Translations under genes and position numbers: made by a program
Assembly: GCA_034431435.1 (NCBI GenBank)
Contig: DAOUDG010000075.1
Location: 1-10,520, forward strand
DNA length: 10,520 bases
Origin: JAHCIE01 sp034431435
Lineage (GTDB): Bacteria > Chloroflexota > Anaerolineae > Epilineales > JAHCIE01
Direction of reading: 5' to 3'
The notes under the pieces: model-generated
The model's input: only the letters and a program-made list of their open reading frames with translations
Database searches by the model: none
What the model was told of the DNA's origin: nothing
Shown: positions 1 to 6,509 of the stretch, piece by piece
How the letters are laid out: each line of letters starts with the position of its first letter
Numbering within the stretch: the first letter of the stretch is position 1

Positions 1-2
1 CC

Positions 3-1205
<1,203 letters not shown>

Positions 1206-1233
1206 GCAGCGCGGCGCACCCTGCCGCCTATGA

Positions 1234-1269
1234 GTCTCCAGGGGCACGCGAATGTGCGCCCCTGGAGAC
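1234..1269 (+). terminator. Hairpin between tuf and rpmG, possible terminator or attenuator
   Basis: Twelve perfectly paired bases (GTCTCCAGGGGC at 1234-1245 with GCCCCTGGAGAC at 1258-1269), then one mismatch and a short inner stem with a GAAT loop. The structure is very stable but lacks a T-run; the following bases are AACGATTAAGG, which lead into the rpmG ribosome binding site. It could be an inefficient terminator separating abundant tuf message from the downstream operon, an RNA processing site, or a 3' end stabiliser. The hairpin is clearly visible; its role is inferred. Confidence 0.5.
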
Positions 1270-1287
1270 AACGATTAAGGTGGAGTC

Positions 1288-1452
1288 ATGGCCAAGAAAG
1301 CCAATCGGATGGTGATTACGCTGGCCTGCACCAAGTGCCAGGAGCGCAACTACACCAGCGAGAAGAATCGCAAGAACGACCCGAATCGCCTGGAGCTCAA
1401 GAAGTTCTGCCCGCGCTGCCGTGAGCATCAGGTTCACCGCGAGACGCGCTAG
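1288..1452 (+). CDS. rpmG: 50S ribosomal protein L33
   Basis: A 54-residue basic protein of the large ribosomal subunit, matching L33 in length and pattern. It begins MAKKANRMVITLACTKC and carries the four-cysteine zinc-ribbon signature: C14xxC17 near the start and C41PRC44 near the end. It is therefore the zinc-binding type of L33, in contrast to cysteine-free paralogues used under zinc limitation in some bacteria. The KNRKNDPNRLELKKFCP core is typical of the family. The start is set by AAGGTGGAG at 1278-1286, directly before the ATG. It is the first gene of the rpmG-secE-nusG-rplK-rplA run, and secE starts 19 bases after its stop. L33 immediately before secE is a common bacterial arrangement. 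Confidence 0.96.
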   Translation: MAKKANRMVITLACTKCQERNYTSEKNRKNDPNRLELKKFCPRCREHQVHRETR

Positions 1453-1471
1453 ACAGTCGTGGGAGGGAATC

Positions 1472-1693
1472 GTGAGCGCAGAAGTCAAGCGGCCCAACGA
1501 AGATAGCTTCCTCTATCGACTCCGCCGCTACCTCGAGACAACACGGGCCGAGCTTCGCAAAGTCAACTGGCCGGGGCGCGAGGAGTGGACGAACCTGACG
1601 CTGATAGTCCTGGCCGTCGTCGTCGCCATGTCTTTGCTCCTCGGCGCCATCGACGCCGGCTTTGCCGCGCTCTTCCGCGCCTTGCTTGGGTAA
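1472..1693 (+). CDS. secE: Preprotein translocase subunit SecE
   Basis: Small inner-membrane subunit that clamps SecY in the SecYEG protein-export channel. The 73-residue product is the short, single-span SecE found in most bacteria outside the enterics. It has an N-terminal amphipathic segment (about 11-30), the family motif ELRKVNWPGREE (27-38), and one hydrophobic transmembrane helix (about 42-62). The chosen GTG start at 1472 is preceded by GGGAGGG (1461-1467), a good ribosome binding site. An in-frame GTG at 1421 would extend the protein into rpmG and lacks such a site. The position just upstream of nusG is the classic secE-nusG pairing and confirms the call. Confidence 0.95.
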   Translation: MSAEVKRPNEDSFLYRLRRYLETTRAELRKVNWPGREEWTNLTLIVLAVVVAMSLLLGAIDAGFAALFRALLG

Positions 1694-1726
1694 GCGACCC
1701 GCGCCAACACGGCGAGGCAAGAGGTT

Positions 1727-2308
1727 ATGGATCAGAGCACAACCGGCAAGTCTGAAATCGAAAACGCAGACGACCAGCCCCAGATCGAGAAGGCCTGGTA
1801 CGTCCTGCACACCTACTCGGGCTACGAGAAGAAGGTCAAGCGCAACCTGGAACGCCAGATCGAAGATCGCGGCCTCCAGGACCAGATCTTTCAGGTTGTC
1901 GTGCCTGTCGAAGAAGAGGTGGAGATCAAGGACGGCCAGCGCCGCATCGTCGAGCGCAAGATCTTCCCCGGCTACGTCCTGGTCGAGATGATCATGGACG
2001 ACGAGACGTGGTTCCTGGTGCGCAACACACCGGGTGTCACTGGCTTCGTCGGGTCGGGCCTGCGCCCCGCGCCCCTGCCCATGCCCGAGGTCGACAAGAT
2101 CATGAAGCGCATGCATTCCGAAGCGCCGAAGATCCGTGTGACTTTCCACACCGGCCAGAAGGTGCGCATCATCGACGGGCCATTCACCGATTTCAATGGC
2201 GTCGTCGAGGAAGTAGATACCGACCGGGGCAAGGTGCGCCTGACCGTGTCCTTCTTCAACCGCGATACGCCCCTGGAACTCGACTTCTTGCAGATCGAGA
2301 AGATTTAA
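1727..2308 (+). CDS. nusG: Transcription termination/antitermination protein NusG
   Basis: NusG binds the RNA polymerase clamp, influences elongation and pausing, and can couple polymerase to the ribosome or Rho. The 193-residue product has an acidic, Gln-rich N-terminal tail (1-22). The NGN domain begins WYVLHTYSGYEKKV (24-37) and includes the hallmark PGYVLVEM (81-88) and VRNTPGVTGFVG (98-109). A linker is followed by the C-terminal KOW domain (about 142-193: GQKVRIIDGPF, then FNGVVEEVD). The ATG follows GCAAGAGG, a moderate ribosome binding site, 33 bases after secE. Length and motifs are complete with no insertions. The downstream gap before rplK is structured and is described separately. 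Confidence 0.97.
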   Translation: MDQSTTGKSEIENADDQPQIEKAWYVLHTYSGYEKKVKRNLERQIEDRGLQDQIFQVVVPVEEEVEIKDGQRRIVERKIFPGYVLVEMIMDDETWFLVRNTPGVTGFVGSGLRPAPLPMPEVDKIMKRMHSEAPKIRVTFHTGQKVRIIDGPFTDFNGVVEEVDTDRGKVRLTVSFFNRDTPLELDFLQIEKI

Positions 2309-2318
2309 CAGACGATAC

Positions 2319-2363
2319 GAGGCGCGCGCTCGCGCGTCTCGGGGCGCGTCAGCCGCGCGCCCC
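2319..2363 (+). other. Tandem GC-rich hairpins in the nusG-rplK leader
   Basis: Two adjacent hairpins lie immediately after nusG. The first (2319-2340) folds on itself nearly completely as alternating GC, with one G-T wobble. The second pairs GGGGCGCG (2341-2348) with CGCGCCCC (2356-2363) around a 7-base loop. Neither is followed by a T-run, so they are not canonical intrinsic terminators. Together with the adjacent L1-like element they make the 110-base gap the most structured part of the operon. They may act as pause, processing or insulating structures; that role is inferred. Confidence 0.55.
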
Positions 2364-2405
2364 TACGCGAGGGAGCCTCAGTGGAGGCGAACTCATACCT
2401 CGGTA
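2364..2405 (+). promoter_or_regulatory. Putative ribosomal protein L1 mRNA-binding leader (autoregulatory operator)
   Basis: The fold has an outer helix TAC-CGAGG (2364-2366 and 2368-2372, G2367 bulged) pairing with CCTCG-GTA (2398-2405). An asymmetric internal loop has GA on the 5' side and GAACTCATA (2389-2397) on the 3' side. An inner helix pairs GCCTC (2375-2379) with GAGGC (2384-2388) under a four-base AGTG loop. L1 is known to bind both 23S rRNA helices 76-78 and a mimic in the L11-L1 mRNA leader. The shared hallmarks are GGGAG opposite a GAnCUnnnAUACC-type strand, and both are visible here. The 3' base of the fold touches the rplK ribosome binding site (AAAGGAAGG, 2405-2413), so L1 binding would be expected to block rplK-rplA translation. 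Confidence 0.72.
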
Positions 2406-2418
2406 AAGGAAGGTACGC

Positions 2419-2847
2419 ATGGCTGCGAAAGTCAAAGCGATCGTGAAGTTGCAGCTGGCCGCCGGCAAGGCCACGCCAGCGCCGCCGGTGGGTACGGCCC
2501 TCGGCCCCCACGGCATCAACATCCCCCAGTTCGTCAAGGAATACAACGCGCGAACGGCGGCCCAGGCCGGGCAGGTCATCCCGGTCGAGATCGTCATCAT
2601 GACCGACCGCTCGTTCACCTTCTCGCTGAAGACGCCACCGGCGTCGGATCTGCTGAAGGCGGCGGCCAAAGTCACCAAAGGCGCGGCGAAGCCTGGCCCC
2701 GAGAAGGTCGGCCAGGTGACCCGCAGCCAGGTCAAGGACATCGCGCAGCAGAAGATGAAGGACTTGAACGCCGTCGATCTCGAGGGCGCCGAAAAGATGA
2801 TCGAAGGCACGGCCCGCTCCATGGGTCTCAAGGTCGTCGAGGGCTAG
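2419..2847 (+). CDS. rplK: 50S ribosomal protein L11
   Basis: L11 binds the GTPase-associated region of 23S rRNA and helps factor-dependent GTP hydrolysis and stringent-response sensing. The 142-residue product has normal length. The N-terminal domain (1-70) contains the proline-rich stretch KATPAPPVGTALGPHGINI, the region contacted by thiostrepton-type antibiotics. The C-terminal rRNA-binding domain (about 73-142) shows TPPASDLLKAAAKVTKG, KVGQVTRSQV, KMKDLNAVDLEGA and the terminal GTARSMGLKV. The start follows AAAGGAAGG by five bases and lies just after the L1-like leader. Its stop is nine bases before rplA, consistent with coupled translation of L11 and L1. Confidence 0.98.
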   Translation: MAAKVKAIVKLQLAAGKATPAPPVGTALGPHGINIPQFVKEYNARTAAQAGQVIPVEIVIMTDRSFTFSLKTPPASDLLKAAAKVTKGAAKPGPEKVGQVTRSQVKDIAQQKMKDLNAVDLEGAEKMIEGTARSMGLKVVEG

Positions 2848-2856
2848 GGGGACATC

Positions 2857-3573
2857 ATGGCACAGAATCACGGCAAGAAGTTCGAGTCCGCCGAGAAGCA
2901 GGTTGATCGTACTCGGCAATATTCCACCCAGGAAGCCATCGCCCTGGCGAAGGCCCTATCCTTCGCCAAGTTCGACGAGACAGTCGAGCTTCACTTCCGC
3001 CTGGGCGTTGACCCTCGCCACGCCGACCAGCAGGTGCGCGGTGTCGTCCTGCTGCCCCACGGCACTGGCCGCCGCACCCGCATCGCTGTCTTCGCCGAGG
3101 GCGATGCCGCGCGCATCGCCGAAGAGGCAGGCGCGGACGTGGTTGGCGGCGACGACCTCATCAAGCGCGTTCAGGACGGTTTCACCGATTTCGAGGTCGC
3201 CATTGCCACGCCCACCATGATGGGTAAGGTCGGCCGTCTGGGTAAGGTGCTCGGCCCGCGCGGCCTCATGCCCAACCCCAAGTCAGGCACAGTCGTCGGC
3301 CCCGATGATCTGGCGCGCGTTATCGACGAGGCGCGCGGCGGCCGCGTCGAGTTCAAGCTCGACAAGACGGCGAACCTGCACGTCCCCATCGGCAAGCGCA
3401 GCTTCACCGAGGAGCAGCTGTACGCCAACCTCGCCGCGCTGGTCGAGGCCGTCAACCGCGCCAAGCCGTCGGGTGCGAAGGGCGTCTACATCAAGACCAT
3501 GACACTCACCACGACGATGGGGCCTGGCATCAAGCTCGACCTGGCCGAGGCATCCACCCTCAAGGCCGCATAG
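2857..3573 (+). CDS. rplA: 50S ribosomal protein L1
   Basis: L1 forms the mobile L1 stalk that handles deacylated tRNA at the E site and represses its own operon by binding its mRNA leader. The 238-residue product has family length. The L1 signature lies at 116-142 (IATPTMMGKVGRLGKVLGPRG followed by LMPNPK). It is followed by GRVEFKLDKTANLHVPIGK and the C-terminal GVYIKTMTLTTTMGPGIKLD. GGGGA (2848-2852) is the ribosome binding site, right after the rplK stop. This is the last gene of the run: a strong terminator starts 24 bases after its stop, and rplJ/rplL, which often follow, are absent here. Confidence 0.98.
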   Translation: MAQNHGKKFESAEKQVDRTRQYSTQEAIALAKALSFAKFDETVELHFRLGVDPRHADQQVRGVVLLPHGTGRRTRIAVFAEGDAARIAEEAGADVVGGDDLIKRVQDGFTDFEVAIATPTMMGKVGRLGKVLGPRGLMPNPKSGTVVGPDDLARVIDEARGGRVEFKLDKTANLHVPIGKRSFTEEQLYANLAALVEAVNRAKPSGAKGVYIKTMTLTTTMGPGIKLDLAEASTLKAA

Positions 3574-3596
3574 CGCCAACCCACACGCTTTCACGA

Positions 3597-3637
3597 CAAC
3601 CCTCGGTTTCGCGATGAAACCGAGGGTTGCTGCTTTT
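3597..3637 (+). terminator. Rho-independent terminator after rplA
   Basis: A perfect 14-bp stem pairs CAACCCTCGGTTTC (3597-3610) with GAAACCGAGGGTTG (3616-3629) around a GCGAT loop. It is followed by CTGCTTTT. It ends the ribosomal operon. The next 87 bases up to the following promoter contain no gene or obvious element. Confidence 0.93.
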
Positions 3638-3701
3638 CCCCCAGCCCCCGCCGCCACTTCCCTCGTAGGTCTCGCGGTCCAAATCTGACTGCCCCGCACG
3701 T

Positions 3702-3736
3702 ATCGTGTAGCCGTCTCAGGCGTCTATAATTGTAGG
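3702..3736 (+). promoter_or_regulatory. Candidate sigma-70-type promoter for the response regulator gene
   Basis: A perfect -10 hexamer, TATAAT, lies at 3725-3730 in otherwise GC-rich DNA. The corresponding -35 region (3702-3707, ATCGTG) is poor, which suggests dependence on an activator or other contacts. Transcription would start near 3737, giving a leader of about 120 bases before the ATG at 3857. That leader includes a modest hairpin (GACAG and CTGTC arms near 3817-3833). Confidence 0.5.
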
Positions 3737-3856
3737 CCGTGATCATCGCCGCCCCGGTCGCAGGTGGCCCTGGTGCGCTGTCCCCGCACAGGCGCAGGGA
3801 CGTCGCGCCACAGGACAGTCTCTCGCCTGTCTGACATGAATAGTGGAGCAGGCCTC

Positions 3857-4495
3857 ATGACAGCGATTCGAGTTCTGATTGGGGATATCTATCCGCTCCT
3901 GCGCCAGGGCCTGCGCGCGCTCCTGGCTGACGAGGACGACCTGCGTGTCATCGGCGAGGCTGAGAATCACGCCTGCCTCCTGCGCCTGTGCGAGGCGCAG
4001 CAACCCCAGGTTCTTGTCCTCGGCGACCTCCCGCCCACCGATGCGCCTGACCTGACGGTGGGCGTGCTGCATGATGTGTGCCCCTCGGGCCAGACAGTCA
4101 TGCTGGCGACGGATGGTGACCCGACACGCCTGCGCACCTTGCTCGCCTGGGGCGCGGCGGGCATCGTCCTCAAGGGCGAGCCGCCTGAGCTTCTCCTCGA
4201 GGCCATTCGCGCTGTCGCGGCCGGCGGGGCGTGGTTGAGTCCCACCGTCCGCGAGGCCCTGGCAACCGTGGCCGAGGGCGAAGCGCCGCCCACCGCACCC
4301 CCCACTCTGACAGAGCGTGAGGGTGACGTGCTGCAGCTGATCGTCGCCGGGCGAGGCAACGCCGCCATCGCCAGCGAGTTGGCGCTGAAGGAACAGACGG
4401 TGCGCAACTACGCCACTCGCCTGTACACGAAGCTGGGCGTCGGCTCCCGGGCTGAGGCGATGGTCTGGGCCAGGGAGCATGGCTTCCCAGGCTAG
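3857..4495 (+). CDS. NarL/FixJ-family response regulator with a degenerate receiver domain
   Basis: A 212-residue two-domain regulator. The N-terminal receiver-like domain (about 4-122) opens RVLIGDIYPLLRQGLRALL and ends GIVLKGEPPELLLEAIRAV, retaining the conserved Lys (K106). The C-terminal LuxR-type helix-turn-helix (about 150-212) reads LTEREGDVLQLIVAGRGNAAIA, then EQTVRNYATRLYTKLGV, the family DNA-binding signature. In an ungapped alignment the phospho-acceptor Asp position is Gly (G56, in VLVLGDLPP), with an Asp one residue later (D57). The acidic pair near the start is reduced to one Asp (D10, followed by Ile). It may therefore act independently of phosphorylation. The start is the ATG with GGAG (3845-3848) eight bases upstream; an ATG at 3836 is possible. 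No sensor kinase is adjacent. Confidence 0.9.
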   Translation: MTAIRVLIGDIYPLLRQGLRALLADEDDLRVIGEAENHACLLRLCEAQQPQVLVLGDLPPTDAPDLTVGVLHDVCPSGQTVMLATDGDPTRLRTLLAWGAAGIVLKGEPPELLLEAIRAVAAGGAWLSPTVREALATVAEGEAPPTAPPTLTEREGDVLQLIVAGRGNAAIASELALKEQTVRNYATRLYTKLGVGSRAEAMVWAREHGFPG

Positions 4496-4496
4496 T

Positions 4497-4536
4497 CAAT
4501 TGAGTACAAATGTACTCACCAATTGAGTACATTTGT
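4497..4536. repeat. AT-rich overlapping direct and inverted repeats
   Basis: CAATTGAGTACA occurs twice (4497-4508 and 4520-4531). A 12-bp perfect inverted repeat pairs ACAAATGTACTC (4506-4517) with GAGTACATTTGT (4525-4536) around a 7-base loop. A second, mutually exclusive palindrome, GAGTACA-AA-TGTACTC, spans 4502-4517. The hairpin starts 10 bases after the response regulator stop. It could serve as a weak terminator (no T-run; tail is GTGTCTAGC) or as a protein-binding operator for the downstream surface-protein gene. The remaining bases to 4616 show no convincing promoter. Confidence 0.75.
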
Positions 4537-4630
4537 GTCTAGCGGAATTCACCGTCCTGGGGTACAGTGGGAAGGCGTCAGATGGGACGACATCGCGGTC
4601 GATCCCTCTTCACCCCAAAGGAGGTGACGC

Positions 4631-6385
4631 ATGAAGCTCGGTATCAGTCGTGTATGGATAGCCCTGCTCAGCCTCGTGATGCTGGCGGGTCTGAGTGGCG
4701 GCCTGGGGTCTGGCGCGGTCCAGGCCCAGGAGCCGCCGATGGGCCAGGCCATCGCGCCCACGGGCGCGATGGAAGAGATTGTCGAGATGCGCGCCCGCAA
4801 CCGCAAGGTGTTCCGCTACAACGAGACGCCCCGCCTCGTCGACGGCCAGGAAGTGGAGCGGCGGACGATGCAGGTCAGCCTCGCCAGCCTGCACTACCCG
4901 GACGCGGCCGGCAAGTGGCAGGACGTGGATACCCGGCCGGTGGACGCCGGCCGCGAGTACCGCGTTGACAAGACCAACGCGCCGCTGCGCCTGCCCAAGC
5001 TCGGCGCCGACCCGCTGGTCATCCAGGCGGGCCAGGACACCATCGACGTGCGCCTGGTGGGCGCGACGAGCGCCCCGGCCAGCCTGGCGGCGGCGCCGGG
5101 GGCGACGCAGGCCAATCAAGTCGCCTTCGCCAACCTGCTGCCCCAGACGGACATCGCCTACCAGGTCGAGCCGGACGGGGTGCGGGAGTGGATCACCCTC
5201 AAGGCAGCGGGGCATCCGACGGTCTTCAGCTTTGAGGTGACGACGGCGTTGAAGATGAGCCTGGCCGACGGGGCGGTCGTCTTCAGCAACGCGGCGGGCG
5301 AGGCGGTGGGCCACTTCACCCGCCCTTGGGTGACGGTGCCGGGGTCGCCGCCGGTCACGCGCTGGGGCACGCTGAGCCTGGACGGGACGCTGGTGACGAT
5401 GACCCTGCCCGACCTTAGCGGTCTGGCTTACCCCATCGTGGTCGACCCGACATTCACTGTAAACGCGGGTGCCAACGACGGCTACACCGTGCCGGCCTGG
5501 AGTAGCTGGAACTCGACAGATGTGCGGGTCAACCTGGGCAAGGGGCTGTCGGGGGAAACGTACAACACGGCACTGCGCTGGACCTCTGCGACCAGCATTC
5601 CCCAGGCGACCAACATCACCTCGGCCAATGTGCAACTGCGCGCCGACAATAGCCAGAACGCGACCACCACGGCGGTGACCATTCGAGCCGCCCGCAACAG
5701 CGACAATGACGCCATCGACAACTACACCGAGTGGAGTGGCACGCTGCGAACGACGGCCTCAGTGGCGTGGACGATCCCGGCCTGGACAGCCATGACGGTA
5801 TACACATCGCCGGACATCGCGTCGGTGATCCAGGAAGCGGTGAACCACTCAGGGTTCGACGGCGCGTTCCTACTGTTCTTCGACGACAACGGCTCGACGG
5901 CGGGGGCGACCCGCTCGGCGTACGCCTACGACGGCAGCTCCACCTATGCCCCCCAACTCCAGGTCAACTACGACGTCAAGCTCTCGATATTGAGACTGTT
6001 CTTCACGGACAAGGACAACGGCACGGCTGAGTACGCCATGACCAGCACTGACATCGCGAGCATTCAGGTCGACGCGGCTGAGAACCGTGGCAGTAGCTTC
6101 GGCAGTTACTCGACCAACTTCGTCACCTACGCGGGTGTAGGGGGGGCGGCTGGCAATTGCCTTGACTACTCTGTGGAAGGCCGATGGCGCGCTGACTACT
6201 CGACTGCCGCGACGAACATCAAGTGGCGCGCTCGGATACCCACTAACAAGACGGCCAAGGACAACGCCACGCCTGCTTGCACTGCACACACGACGAATCA
6301 GGCAAACACGATATGGGCTTATCGGTCCGACCCTATCCCGACAGGTTCCCATGAGTTTGTGATCGGGATAGGTATCTGGCCGTAG
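4631..6385 (+). CDS. Exported DNRLRE/RHS-type beta-rich surface protein
   Basis: A 584-residue predicted secreted protein. Residues 1-32 form a Sec signal peptide: basic start, hydrophobic core IALLSLVMLAG, and probable cleavage after VQA (32). Residues about 45-275 resemble the N-terminal region of RHS/DNRLRE cell-surface proteins, with HYPDAAGKWQDVD (88-100) and YPIVVDPTF (267-275). Residues about 276-448 fit a DNRLRE-like beta-sandwich: NTALRWTSATSIPQATNIT followed by SANVQLRAD, and closing YAPQLQVNYD. Residues 449-584 I do not recognise; they contain only two Cys (in GNCLDY and PACTAH). No YD repeats, catalytic motif or cell-wall sorting signal is seen. The start follows an ideal ribosome binding site, AAAGGAGGTGA (4617-4627), three bases before the ATG, implying efficient translation. 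It ends in two consecutive TAG codons. Confidence 0.85.
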   Translation: MKLGISRVWIALLSLVMLAGLSGGLGSGAVQAQEPPMGQAIAPTGAMEEIVEMRARNRKVFRYNETPRLVDGQEVERRTMQVSLASLHYPDAAGKWQDVDTRPVDAGREYRVDKTNAPLRLPKLGADPLVIQAGQDTIDVRLVGATSAPASLAAAPGATQANQVAFANLLPQTDIAYQVEPDGVREWITLKAAGHPTVFSFEVTTALKMSLADGAVVFSNAAGEAVGHFTRPWVTVPGSPPVTRWGTLSLDGTLVTMTLPDLSGLAYPIVVDPTFTVNAGANDGYTVPAWSSWNSTDVRVNLGKGLSGETYNTALRWTSATSIPQATNITSANVQLRADNSQNATTTAVTIRAARNSDNDAIDNYTEWSGTLRTTASVAWTIPAWTAMTVYTSPDIASVIQEAVNHSGFDGAFLLFFDDNGSTAGATRSAYAYDGSSTYAPQLQVNYDVKLSILRLFFTDKDNGTAEYAMTSTDIASIQVDAAENRGSSFGSYSTNFVTYAGVGGAAGNCLDYSVEGRWRADYSTAATNIKWRARIPTNKTAKDNATPACTAHTTNQANTIWAYRSDPIPTGSHEFVIGIGIWP

Positions 6386-6397
6386 TAGTACCGCGAC

Positions 6398-6446
6398 AGC
6401 ACAGGTACAGAGAGCGCGAACTGATCGCGTTCTCTGTACCTGTGCT
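6398..6446 (+). terminator. 22-bp hairpin between the two exported-protein genes
   Basis: AGCACAGGTACAGAGA (6398-6413) pairs with TCTCTGTACCTGTGCT (6431-6446). It continues inward through one G-T wobble to GCGCGA/TCGCGT, with an ACTGA loop at 6420-6424. The stem is 22 bp with no mismatches. It starts 13 bases after the first stop codon. The next bases are GGTTCG, so the T-run of an intrinsic terminator is missing. It may be a terminator of non-canonical type, a message-stabilising structure, or a binding site for a dimeric protein. Confidence 0.6.
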
Positions 6447-6509
6447 GGTTCGCCACACATGAGCAACGTCCGTCAGATCACAGACATCACAAGAGAAGGA
6501 ACATCATCC

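Noticed and set aside
1206..1287. tRNA gene between tuf and the secE region, as occurs in many bacteria
   Set aside because: No cloverleaf or tRNA consensus bases are visible. The gap holds only the hairpin and the rpmG ribosome binding site.
1421..1471. Upstream GTG that would extend SecE by 17 residues into rpmG
   Set aside because: It overlaps rpmG coding sequence and lacks a ribosome binding site, while the GTG at 1472 follows GGGAGGG and gives a normal SecE length.
3743..4480. 245-codon - strand frame opposite the response regulator
   Set aside because: No recognisable motif. The + strand encodes a clear receiver plus LuxR-type DNA-binding protein.
4610..5635. Long open frame (341 codons) on the - strand opposite the DNRLRE-like gene
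   Set aside because: It is a shadow of high-GC coding DNA: Arg/Ala/Gly/His-rich with no motifs. The + strand frame has a signal peptide, an ideal ribosome binding site and domain motifs.
6459..6509. ATG start for the propeller-like protein
   Set aside because: No ribosome binding site, and the long hairpin ends only 12 bases upstream. The GTG at 6510 has AGAAGGA and places the basic residues right before the hydrophobic segment. Not excluded outright.
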